Source: CAXSEF01 sp050920955 (GTDB taxonomy: Bacteria; Pseudomonadota; Alphaproteobacteria; Acetobacterales; Acetobacteraceae). From it: a DNA stretch of 15,707 nt. Location of the stretch: assembly GCA_050920955.1 (NCBI GenBank), contig JBPBQS010000105.1, positions 1-15,707 of the forward strand, written 5' to 3'. Shown one piece after another: positions 7,544 through 13,476 of the stretch. The notes beneath the pieces are model-generated. The model saw only the letters and a list, made by a program, of their open reading frames with translations. It made no database searches and had not been told where the DNA came from. Both the position numbers and the translations under genes were made by a program. Each line of letters begins with the position of its first letter. Positions within the stretch are counted from its first letter, which is position 1.

Positions 7544-8818
7544 CTACCCCCGAACCTGCCCGTCTCCCTCCACGACGTAGCGGAACGTCGTGAGCTGCTC
7601 GACCCCCACCGGCCCGCGCGCGTGCAGCCGCCCCGTGGCGATGCCGATCTCCGCCCCGAAGCCGAACTCGCCCCCGTCGCAGAACTGCGTGGACGCGTTC
7701 CACAGCGTCACCGCGCTGTCGCTACCGTCCAGGAACCGCCGCGCCGCCGCCTCGTCGCCCGTGATGATCGCCTCGGTGTGCTCGCTGCCGTGCCGCGCGA
7801 TGTGCGCCAGCGCCCCGTCCACCCCGTCCACCACCGCGACCGACAGCACCGCGTCGAGCCACTCCGTGTCGAAATCCCCTGCCCCCGCCGCTGCCAGCTC
7901 CGGCATCACCGCCCGCGCCCGCTCGTCCGCCCTGAACGCACACCCCAGCTCGCGCAGCCGCGCCACGATCGGCGGCAGCAGCGTCTCCACCCCGGCCGCA
8001 TCGACCAGCAGCGTCTCCGTCGCCCCGCAGATCCCGGTCCGCCGCATCTTGGCGTCCGCCACCACCCGCACCGCCATCCCCACATCCGCCGCCGCGTGCA
8101 CGAACGTGTGGCAGAGCCCCTCCGCGTGCGACAGCACCGGCACCCGAGCGTCGCGCTGCACCCGCTCCACCAGCCCCCGCCCGCCGCGCGGGATGATCAG
8201 GTCGATCTCCCCCGCCGCCGCCAGCATCGCCGCGACGAACCCCCGGTCCGCCGTCGGCGCCTGCTGCACCGCCGCCTCCGGCACCCCCGCCTCGCGCAAG
8301 CCCGCCCCCACCGCCGCCTGGATCGCCCCAGCACTGGCAAAGCTGTCCGAACCCCCGCGCAGGATCACCGCGTTGCCCGACTTCAGGCACAGCGCCGCCG
8401 CATCAGCCCCCACGTTCGGCCGGCTCTCGTAGATCATGCCGATCACCCCGACCGGCGCCGCGACCCTGCGCATCCGCAGCCCGTTCGGCCTCACCCACGC
8501 CGCCAGCGTCCGGTCCAGCGGGTCGGGCAGCGCCGCGACCTGCTCCATCCCCGCCGCCATCGCCTCCACCCGCGCCGGCGTCAGCGTCAGCCGGTCGCGC
8601 ATCGCCCCGCTGCCCTCGAAACGCGCCACATCCTCGGCGTTCGCCCCCAGGATCTCCGCCTCCCGCGCCCGCAGGCTGGCCGCAACCCGCCCCAGCGCCG
8701 CATCGCGCCCCGCCCCCGGCAGCCGCGCCAGGACACGCCCCGCCGCACGCGCGGCCGCAGCCATCTCGCGCAGCACGGGCGCGTGTGAATCGGAGAGGGT
8801 CTCTGCCTGGGTGTCCAT
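7544..8818 (-). CDS. proA: glutamate-5-semialdehyde dehydrogenase (gamma-glutamyl phosphate reductase)
   Basis: ProA reduces gamma-glutamyl phosphate with NADPH to glutamate-5-semialdehyde, the second step of proline synthesis. The 424-residue protein matches the usual 415-430. Recognisable blocks are APVGVIGMIYESRPNV (121-136), LKSGNAVILRGGS (145-157), the dinucleotide-binding region LIIPRGGRGL (207-216), and the catalytic cysteine C264 in RTGICGATETLL. The C-terminal region near EFGFGAEIGIATGRLHARGP is also typical. The start is ATG 8818-8816; an in-frame ATG at 8902 would translate repeat R3 and is rejected. It heads the operon with nadD, rsfS and rlmH. ProB, often adjacent in related genomes, is not in this window, because R3 and DUF2842 lie directly upstream. 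Confidence 0.96.
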   Translation of the reverse strand: MDTQAETLSDSHAPVLREMAAAARAAGRVLARLPGAGRDAALGRVAASLRAREAEILGANAEDVARFEGSGAMRDRLTLTPARVEAMAAGMEQVAALPDPLDRTLAAWVRPNGLRMRRVAAPVGVIGMIYESRPNVGADAAALCLKSGNAVILRGGSDSFASAGAIQAAVGAGLREAGVPEAAVQQAPTADRGFVAAMLAAAGEIDLIIPRGGRGLVERVQRDARVPVLSHAEGLCHTFVHAAADVGMAVRVVADAKMRRTGICGATETLLVDAAGVETLLPPIVARLRELGCAFRADERARAVMPELAAAGAGDFDTEWLDAVLSVAVVDGVDGALAHIARHGSEHTEAIITGDEAAARRFLDGSDSAVTLWNASTQFCDGGEFGFGAEIGIATGRLHARGPVGVEQLTTFRYVVEGDGQVRG

Positions 8819-8841
8819 GCCCGCACGATGCCGCGCCGCAC

Positions 8842-8970
8842 GAAGGAAGGCCAGAGGCTCTGCCTCTGGACTCCGCTCAAGGCAATTGCCTTGAGAAGGC
8901 ACGACTTAAGTCAAGGGATCGAAGGGCCTCCCGGCCCTTCGCGGGTCCGGGCAGCGCCCGGCCTTGCTTC
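8842..8970. repeat. composite palindromic intergenic element, copy R3 (inverted relative to R1)
   Basis: A 129-bp copy between the proA start and the DUF2842 stop. Read left to right the order is reversed: hairpin D 8851-8869 (CCAGAGGC/GCCTCTGG), hairpin C 8876-8895 (perfect 20-bp palindrome CTCAAGGCAATTGCCTTGAG), central GACTTAAGTC 8903-8912, hairpin B 8920-8941 (CGAAGGGCC/GGCCCTTCG), hairpin A 8947-8961 (CCGGGC/GCCCGG). The ends are GAAGGAAGG and CCTTGCTTC. It is the best-preserved copy: all stems pair perfectly although arm sequences differ from R1 and R2. Confidence 0.9.
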
Positions 8971-9189
8971 CTACCCCCGCGGCCCGCCGTCCCCCTCGAC
9001 CGCCGGCCGCACCGCCCAGCGCATCAGCTTGTAGACCGGCAGCACCCACGCCACCCCGAACACCGCGTAGAACACCGCCAGCGCCGCCCCCCCCGCCGGC
9101 CGCACGAAATCCGCCAGCGTGGCCGCCCCCACCAGCCAGGCCACCACGAACGCGACGCCAAGCAGACAGGCCACAAGCGTGCGCGACAT
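8971..9189 (-). CDS. DUF2842 small inner-membrane protein
   Basis: This 72-residue protein has two predicted transmembrane helices, about 4-25 (hydrophobic run LVACLLGVAFVVAWLVGA) and 36-55 (AALAVFYAVFGVAWVLPVYK). The second ends in WVLPVYKLMRW followed by a short charged tail. Layout, length and the WVLP...W motif match DUF2842, a family of unknown function common in Alphaproteobacteria. ATG 9189-9187 is chosen because the G-run at about 9198-9203 is then 8 bases away; a TTG two codons earlier would be too close. It diverges from apt. Its TAG is immediately followed by repeat R3 on the minus strand. Confidence 0.75.
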   Translation of the reverse strand: MSRTLVACLLGVAFVVAWLVGAATLADFVRPAGGAALAVFYAVFGVAWVLPVYKLMRWAVRPAVEGDGGPRG

Positions 9190-9217
9190 GGGCAAGGCCC
9201 CCCGGTATGCGAACCCC

Positions 9218-9285
9218 GCCGGTTGCGGCGAGGCGCGGCCGGGCTATACCTCCGCCCGCCCCACTCGTGCCAGCCGCCAACCGGC
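9218..9285 (+). promoter_or_regulatory. putative apt promoter with flanking inverted repeat
   Basis: In the 133-base divergent gap, TTGCGG (9223-9228), 16 bases, then TATACC (9245-9250) makes a plausible housekeeping promoter for apt, with transcription starting near 9257 and a leader of about 65 bases. An 8-bp inverted repeat, GCCGGTTG at 9218-9225 and CAACCGGC at 9278-9285, brackets the -10 box. The first arm overlaps the -35 box. Only three of six -35 bases match consensus. I saw no good promoter for the DUF2842 side. Confidence 0.4.
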
Positions 9286-9322
9286 GCCGCGGCCCTGCAG
9301 CCCCTGTTCGACGGAATCCGCG

Positions 9323-9853
9323 ATGCCCCACGCCGAGATGAACCTCAAGGACCATATCCGCGGCGTCCCGGACTTCCCCAAGCCGGGGATCCTCTTCTAC
9401 GACATCTCGACCCTGCTCCGCGACGCCGATGCCTGGCAGGTCGCCATGGGCCGCATGGCCCGCGCCATCCAGGGCCACCGCCCCGACATGCTCGCCGGCA
9501 TCGAGTCGCGCGGCTTCCTGCTCGCCGCCCCCCTGGCCACCAAGCTCGGCGTCGGCTTCACCATGCTGCGCAAGCGCAACAAGCTCCCCGGCCCCCTCGT
9601 CGGCCTCGACTACGCCCTCGAGTACGGCACCGACCGCCTGGAGATCCAGGCCGACGCCGTCCGCCCCGGCCAGCGCGTCGTCCTCCTCGACGACCTCCTG
9701 GCCACCGGCGGCACCCTCTCCGCCGGCCTCTCCCTCCTGCGCCAGGTCGGCGCCGAGGTCCCCGCCATCGGCGTCCTGATCGAGCTGACCTTCCTCGCCG
9801 GCCGCGCGAAGCTCGACGTCCCCGTGGAGACCCTCGTCAGCTACGACGAATAG
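9323..9853 (+). CDS. apt: adenine phosphoribosyltransferase
   Basis: Apt joins adenine to phosphoribosyl pyrophosphate (PRPP) to give AMP, the cytosolic adenine salvage step. The 176-residue protein is normal length. The N-terminal motif IRGVPDFPKPGILFYDIS (12-29) is the Apt signature. ESRGFLLAAPLA is at 61-72, RKRNKLPG at 83-90, EYGTDRLEIQAD at 100-111, and the PRPP-binding motif VVLLDDLLATGGT at 119-131. The start is ATG 9323; an ATG five codons later would also keep all motifs, and longer in-frame starts run into the promoter region. It is one of only two plus-strand genes here. MtnP, 2.7 kb away, produces adenine, so the two fit one salvage route. The TAG shares its G with the end of repeat R4. 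Confidence 0.96.
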   Translation: MPHAEMNLKDHIRGVPDFPKPGILFYDISTLLRDADAWQVAMGRMARAIQGHRPDMLAGIESRGFLLAAPLATKLGVGFTMLRKRNKLPGPLVGLDYALEYGTDRLEIQADAVRPGQRVVLLDDLLATGGTLSAGLSLLRQVGAEVPAIGVLIELTFLAGRAKLDVPVETLVSYDE

Positions 9854-9931
9854 GAAGCAAGGCCGGGCTCTGCCCGGACCCGCCAAAGGCTTGGATGCCT
9901 TTGGAAACCCGCTATTTAAGAAAGAAATCCC
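9853..9931. repeat. truncated composite palindromic element, copy R4
   Basis: The left half only. The end GGAAGCAAGG (9853-9862, its first G is the last base of the apt stop) is followed by hairpin A 9863-9877 (CCGGGC/GCCCGG), the ACCCGC linker, hairpin B 9883-9904 (CCAAAGGC/GCCTTTGG) and a decayed centre near TTTAAG. Hairpins C and D and the right terminal repeat are absent; the sequence becomes unrelated before the dipeptidase stop. It lies between the convergent ends of apt and the dipeptidase gene. Confidence 0.75.
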
Positions 9932-9944
9932 CAGGCAGGCTCCG

Positions 9945-10499
9945 TTACGCTCGCATCGGCCCCTCCGGCACATCCGCCGCCGACAGCACCGGCCAGTTGC
10001 CGCACCCCGGCGCCTGGTAGTGCCACCACTCCGGCATGTACGCCTCCCACCCGCTCGCGACCATGATCCCCAGCAGCAGCGCCCGGTTCCGCACCACCTC
10101 GGCCGGGAGCCCGAACGCATCGTGCGCCGCCGCCGCCTCCATCGCGTCGAACCCCGTGCCCATCGCCAGCACGCCCCCCGCGTCCTCCAGCGTCAAATCC
10201 ACCGCCGCCCCGCGCGAATGCGTCCCCCCCGTGCGCGGATCGGCCACGAACCGCGCGTCCGGCAGCGCGTGCCACAACGCCCACTGCGCCTCGATCGGCC
10301 TGAACGCGTCGTACACCCGGAACCGCAGCCCCAGCACCGCCGCCCTGCGCACCGCAACCGCCAGCAGCGCCGCCGCCCGCGGCTCCAGCATCGCGACCGG
10401 GTGCGAATAGATCGCCCGCCCCGTCAGCGTCTCCGAGGTGGCGTAGCGCAGGTCCACCGTGACCCCGTCCGCCTCGCCCACCCTGACCAGCCCCGTCAT
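9945..10499 (-). CDS. D-alanyl-D-alanine dipeptidase, VanX/DdpX family
   Basis: This family of zinc metallopeptidases hydrolyses D-Ala-D-Ala. Numbered from the chosen start, the 184-residue protein has the expected site: R67 in YDAFRP, zinc ligands H94 and D101 in THSRGAAVD, base E157 and zinc ligand H160 in EWWH. Spacings (7 between H and D, 3 between E and H) equal those of VanX. The residue two before the first zinc His is Gly, where VanX has Ser114. No signal peptide is visible, so a cytosolic role in peptidoglycan dipeptide recycling fits, as for DdpX. No vanH, vanA or Ddp transporter genes are nearby, so resistance is not implied. A GTG at 10544-10542 with a G-rich upstream would add 15 residues; ATG 10499 fits the family N-terminus better. 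Confidence 0.85.
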   Translation of the reverse strand: MTGLVRVGEADGVTVDLRYATSETLTGRAIYSHPVAMLEPRAAALLAVAVRRAAVLGLRFRVYDAFRPIEAQWALWHALPDARFVADPRTGGTHSRGAAVDLTLEDAGGVLAMGTGFDAMEAAAAHDAFGLPAEVVRNRALLLGIMVASGWEAYMPEWWHYQAPGCGNWPVLSAADVPEGPMRA

Positions 10500-10564
10500 C
10501 CCGGAACCGGGGGCCGCCGGCGCCCGCGAGCCTGCGCCCGCCACGCCGGCGACGCCCCGCCCGC

Positions 10565-10738
10565 CTACAATCGGCCGCTGACGAGCAGCACGATCAGCAC
10601 GATGATCAGGATCGTGCCCAGCCCGACGCCGCCGTAGCCGTAGTTGCCGTAGGCGCCGCCGCCCCAGCCGCCGAACGTCGTCCCCAGCCCGCCGCCGAAC
10701 AGCAGGATGATGAGGATGATGAGAAGGATCAGACCCAA
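10565..10738 (-). CDS. DUF3309-like small hydrophobic protein
   Basis: This 57-residue peptide has two very hydrophobic helices, about 2-14 (GLILLIILIILLF) and 41-54 (GTILIIVLIVLLVS), joined by a Gly/Tyr/Trp-rich loop (GGWGGGAYGNYGYGG). The pattern and the GRL ending match DUF3309, a family of tiny inner-membrane proteins of unknown function. The start is TTG 10738-10736, because AGGAG (10750-10746) sits seven bases upstream. Earlier in-frame starts would translate part of R5 and the 5' region. TTG initiation keeps expression modest if used. It ends 20 bases before the alternative GTG of the dipeptidase, so the two may form one transcript. Confidence 0.7.
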   Translation of the reverse strand: MGLILLIILIILLFGGGLGTTFGGWGGGAYGNYGYGGVGLGTILIIVLIVLLVSGRL

Positions 10739-10760
10739 GGACGTTCTCCTATGTGAACGA

Positions 10761-10770
10761 GCAAGCTTGC
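10761..10770. other. short perfect palindrome upstream of the DUF3309-like gene
   Basis: GCAAGCTTGC is a perfect 10-bp palindrome about 10 bases upstream of the DUF3309 Shine-Dalgarno. Its halves resemble the two ends of the R elements (GCAAG and CTTGC) joined without an interior. It could be a regulator site, an element remnant or chance. The rest of 10751-10817 shows nothing I can name. Confidence 0.3.
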
Positions 10771-10817
10771 CCTGCAACCATGCCGGGAACAAGCCGCAAC
10801 GCCCCTGCACCGTGGGA

Positions 10818-10946
10818 GAAAGCAAGCATGGGCTCTGCCCAAACCCGCAAAGGGTCCGAGGACCCTTTGATCCCCTTACCTAGGGAAGCCATCCAAGGGG
10901 CTTCCCTAGGCGGAGTCCAGACGCAGAACCTCTGGCCTTGCCTGCC
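10818..10946. repeat. composite palindromic element, copy R5 (decayed or chimeric)
   Basis: The left half is identical to R1 over 58 bases (10817-10874 here): end GAAAGCAAGC, hairpin A 10829-10841, hairpin B 10848-10869. The centre and hairpin C are replaced by one long stem, CCTAGGGAAGCC (10879-10890) with GGCTTCCCTAGG (10899-10910), 12 bp perfect. The right half resembles R3 (GTCCAGA...TCTGG, 10916-10935) but hairpin D has two mismatches and the end is CCTTGCCTGCC. The ubiG stop (10906-10908) and its last 13 sense codons lie within it. Confidence 0.8.
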
Positions 10947-11673
10947 TGCTCTGCCAGGCCGCCATCCAGTTGACACGCGTATTGGCCCGCCACCACGCCC
11001 GGTTCACCCCTGGCAGGTACCCCATCCCGGTCAGCCGCAGCCGTCGCAGCCCGAGCGCGCGCACGATGCCGTCGATCTCCCCGGGGTCGCGGAACATCGA
11101 CCAGCGGTGCGTCCCCACCGGCAGCAGCCGTGCCACGTACTCCGCCGCGATCTTCACCAGCACTAGGCTCTCCGGCGTGCGCGAGATCGTCGACACGAAC
11201 AGCAGCCCCCCCGGCCTCAACCGCTGCACGCACGCCGCCAGGAAATCCGTCGGGCTCTCCACGTGCTCCACCACCTCCAGGGCGCAGACCACGTCGAAGC
11301 CCCCCTCCGCAACCGCCCCCTGCAGCGTCCCCGCCCGATAGTCGACCACGAGCCCCGACTCCGCGGCATGGCGACGCGCCACCCCGATGGCCTCGCCCGA
11401 CACGTCCACGCCGGTCACGACCGCCCCCGCCCGCGCCAGGGCCTCGCTGAGCAGCCCCCCGGAACACCCGACGTCGAGCACTCGCAACCCGTCGAGCCCG
11501 CCCCGCCCGGCGCCCATCCCCGCCTCGCGCACCCGGTCCACGACCCACACGGCGCGCAGCGGGTTGATCGCATGCAACGCCCGCATCGGCCCGTCCTGGT
11601 CCCACCAGCGCGCCGCGAAACCGTCGTAGCGGTCCTGCTCCCCCGCCGCCGCCCCATCCCCGCGCCCGGGCAC
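10906..11673 (-). CDS. ubiG: ubiquinone biosynthesis O-methyltransferase UbiG
   Basis: UbiG makes both O-methylations of ubiquinone, using S-adenosylmethionine at the inner-membrane face. The N-terminal UbiG signature is at 14-42 (DRYDGFAARWWDQDGP, then ALHAINPLR). Motif I for the cofactor is LDVGCSGGLL at 66-75, followed by VTGVDVS (86-92), and ALEVVEHV is at 131-138. The conserved C-terminal block NTRVNWM is at 231-237. The 255-residue protein then has an extra tail, about QSRQARPEVLRLDSA, that UbiG proteins normally lack; from about residue 243 it is encoded by repeat R5. The start is GTG 11673-11671, two bases after the mtnP TGA, indicating coupling. An ATG at 11793 would lie inside mtnP and is rejected. 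The catalytic domain is intact, so activity is likely retained. Confidence 0.94.
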   Translation of the reverse strand: MPGRGDGAAAGEQDRYDGFAARWWDQDGPMRALHAINPLRAVWVVDRVREAGMGAGRGGLDGLRVLDVGCSGGLLSEALARAGAVVTGVDVSGEAIGVARRHAAESGLVVDYRAGTLQGAVAEGGFDVVCALEVVEHVESPTDFLAACVQRLRPGGLLFVSTISRTPESLVLVKIAAEYVARLLPVGTHRWSMFRDPGEIDGIVRALGLRRLRLTGMGYLPGVNRAWWRANTRVNWMAAWQSRQARPEVLRLDSA

Positions 11674-11675
11674 GG

Positions 11676-12557
11676 TCAGGACCGCAACACCCGCCCGGCG
11701 ACCGCGTCCAGCCTGGCCATTGCCTCCGGATCGCGCGCCCCCGGCGCCGTGATGATCGCATGGTCGAGCGCATGGTCGCACCCCGCATGGCACGGCCCGC
11801 GATGCCCCCCGAGCGCCGGGATGACGCTGCGCACCAGCGCCCGCGCCCGGTCCGCGTTTTCCAGCAACACCTTGACCACCGCATCCACCGTCACGGCGTC
11901 ATGGCCCTCGCGCCAGCAGTCGTAGTCCGTGACCATCGCCACCGTCGCGTAGCAAAGCTCCGCCTCCCGGGCGAGCTTGGCCTCCGGCATGTTGGTCATG
12001 CCGATGACGCTGCACCCCCACGAACGGTACAGGTTGCTCTCCGCCCGCGTAGAGAACTGCGGCCCCTCCATCACCAGGTAGGTGCCCCCCCGACTCGCCG
12101 GCAGCCCCAGCGACGCCGCGCTCGCCTGCAGCGCATCACCCAGCCGTGCGCACACCGGCTCCGCTACCGACACGTGCGCCACGCATCCCGTCCCGAAGAA
12201 GCTCTTCTCGCGCGCGAACGAACGGTCGATGAACTGGTCCACGATCATGAAATGCCCGGGCGGCAGCTCCTCGCGCAGCGAGCCCACCGCCGACAGCGAC
12301 AGTATATCGGTGCACCCCGCCCGCTTCATGGCGTCGATGTTCGCCCGGTAGTTCAGCCCGCTCGGCGAGATCCTGTGCCCCCGCCCGTGCCTGGGCAGGA
12401 ACACGCAGCGCACCCCGTCTAGCCGCCCGAACAGCAGCTCGTCCGACGCCTCGCCCCAGGGCGTCTCGACCCGCCGCCAGGTCGGATCCTCCAGCCCCGC
12501 GATGTCGTAGAGCCCGGAGCCCCCGATGATGCCGACAACCGGCTCGACCTGGTCCAT
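11676..12557 (-). CDS. mtnP: S-methyl-5'-thioadenosine phosphorylase
   Basis: MtnP splits methylthioadenosine, the by-product of polyamine synthesis, with phosphate into adenine and 5-methylthioribose-1-phosphate. The 293-residue protein shows the purine-phosphorylase family motifs GGSGLYD (12-18), PRHGRGH (55-61), EGPQFSTRAES (164-174) and MTNMPEAKLA (187-196). TDYDCW (210-215) separates methylthioadenosine phosphorylases from inosine/guanosine enzymes. The start is ATG 12557-12555, with GAGGGAG about seven bases upstream; a longer start at 12635 would cross the hairpin region. It is followed two bases later by ubiG. Apt, which uses the adenine, lies nearby on the other strand, and the FucA-like aldolase at the left edge could act further down the methylthioribose branch. 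Confidence 0.95.
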   Translation of the reverse strand: MDQVEPVVGIIGGSGLYDIAGLEDPTWRRVETPWGEASDELLFGRLDGVRCVFLPRHGRGHRISPSGLNYRANIDAMKRAGCTDILSLSAVGSLREELPPGHFMIVDQFIDRSFAREKSFFGTGCVAHVSVAEPVCARLGDALQASAASLGLPASRGGTYLVMEGPQFSTRAESNLYRSWGCSVIGMTNMPEAKLAREAELCYATVAMVTDYDCWREGHDAVTVDAVVKVLLENADRARALVRSVIPALGGHRGPCHAGCDHALDHAIITAPGARDPEAMARLDAVAGRVLRS

Positions 12558-12585
12558 GTCCCGCTCCCTCAGCCTGCCAAGCACG

Positions 12586-12615
12586 AAGGGCGGCCCGCAC
12601 CCGCGACCCGCCCTT
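12586..12615 (-). terminator. hairpin between petC and mtnP, possible weak terminator
   Basis: AAGGGCGG (12586-12593) and CCGCCCTT (12608-12615) form an 8-bp stem with a 14-base loop, in the 109-base gap after petC. No good T-run follows on the minus strand, so intrinsic termination would be weak. On the plus strand it ends in TTTT, but no plus-strand gene reads into it. This is the one unit boundary in the minus-strand series with no R element. Confidence 0.4.
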
Positions 12616-12666
12616 TTGCCACCCCGGCCCGCCAACCCCGGCGGCCGTCATCCAGGCGCGTCGAAC

Positions 12667-13476
12667 CTAGTGGACGTCCGCCCACACCTTGCGCTTGACC
12701 ACATACGTCAGCCCGACCATGCCCGCGAGGAACAGCACGATCTTCACCCCGAGCCGCTTGCGCTGCTCCATCTCGGGATGCGACGCGTAGGTCAGGAAGG
12801 TCGTCACGTCGTGCGACATCTGCGCGACGGTCGCCTTCGTGCCGTCGGCATACGTCACCTGGTCGTCCGACAGCGGCGGCGGCATGTGGATCGCATGCCC
12901 CGGAAAATACTCGTTGTAGTACGAGCCATCCGGCACGGTCACCCCTGCCGGCGCGTCCTTGTAGCCGGTCAGGATGGCGTCGACGTAGTTAGCCCCACCC
13001 TCCCGCGCCTTCTCGAGATCGGACTGGTCAGGCGGCAGCGCCCCGTTGTTGGCCGCGCGCGCCGCCTTGTCGTTGGGGAACGGCGAACGGAAGATGTCGG
13101 ACGGCAGGCCGTTCCGCTCCACGGCGGCGCCGCTGTCGTCGGTGCCCCCGGGAACCTGCACGCTGGCCGCGATCGCCCGCACCTGGGCGGCATCGAGACC
13201 GATGCCCTGCAGGTTGCGATACGACATCAGCTTCATCGAATGGCAGTTCGAGCAGACTTCCTTGTAGACCTGGAAACCCCTTTGCAGCGAGGCGCGATCG
13301 AAGGTGCCGAAGGCCCCGTCGAAGCTCCAGTGCCCCGAAGGAAGCGGCGGGGTCCCCTCCTCGGCCAGTGCCCCGGCCAGCGGCGCCGCGAGAACGCCGA
13401 GCGCCAGGACCGACGCCGCCGCAAGGCGCCGCACCGAGGGGATCGTCTGCATGGAAGTGTCCACCGTCAGTCGCAT
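12667..13476 (-). CDS. petC: cytochrome c1 of the cytochrome bc1 complex
   Basis: PetC carries electrons from the Rieske protein to soluble or bound cytochrome c on the periplasmic side. The 269-residue precursor starts with a basic stretch and a hydrophobic signal segment (VRRLAAASVLALGVLAAPLA, 15-34), with cleavage likely near ALA-EE at about 38. The haem c site is CSNCH at 75-79. The axial methionine is M198 in HMPPPL. FGTFDRASLQRG, NNGALPPDQSDL and NYVDAILTGY are conserved c1 blocks. One C-terminal membrane anchor spans about 243-260 (GVKIVLFLAGMVGLTYVV), ending in KRKVWADVH. ATG 13476 overlaps the petB TGA by one base (TGATG), so petB and petC are translationally coupled. Confidence 0.96.
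   Translation of the reverse strand: MRLTVDTSMQTIPSVRRLAAASVLALGVLAAPLAGALAEEGTPPLPSGHWSFDGAFGTFDRASLQRGFQVYKEVCSNCHSMKLMSYRNLQGIGLDAAQVRAIAASVQVPGGTDDSGAAVERNGLPSDIFRSPFPNDKAARAANNGALPPDQSDLEKAREGGANYVDAILTGYKDAPAGVTVPDGSYYNEYFPGHAIHMPPPLSDDQVTYADGTKATVAQMSHDVTTFLTYASHPEMEQRKRLGVKIVLFLAGMVGLTYVVKRKVWADVH

Noticed and set aside
6308..8788. An 826-codon plus-strand ORF
   Set aside because: Antisense to rsfS, nadD and proA, all of which carry clear family motifs. The composition is Arg/His/Pro-rich without any domain.
8819..8902. A longer proA start adding 28 residues
   Set aside because: The added codons translate repeat R3, and ProA homology begins after ATG 8818.
9945..10499. Vancomycin resistance locus
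   Set aside because: Only the VanX/DdpX-like dipeptidase is present, with no vanH, ligase or two-component genes. Related chromosomal enzymes serve dipeptide recycling.
688..10946. Interpretation of the repeats as CRISPR or integron attC arrays
   Set aside because: Copies are kilobases apart, separated by housekeeping genes, with no spacers, cassettes, cas genes or integrase.
10749..10976. A 75-codon minus-strand ORF upstream of the DUF3309-like gene
   Set aside because: It is a translation of repeat R5, and similar spurious ORFs arise from the other copies.
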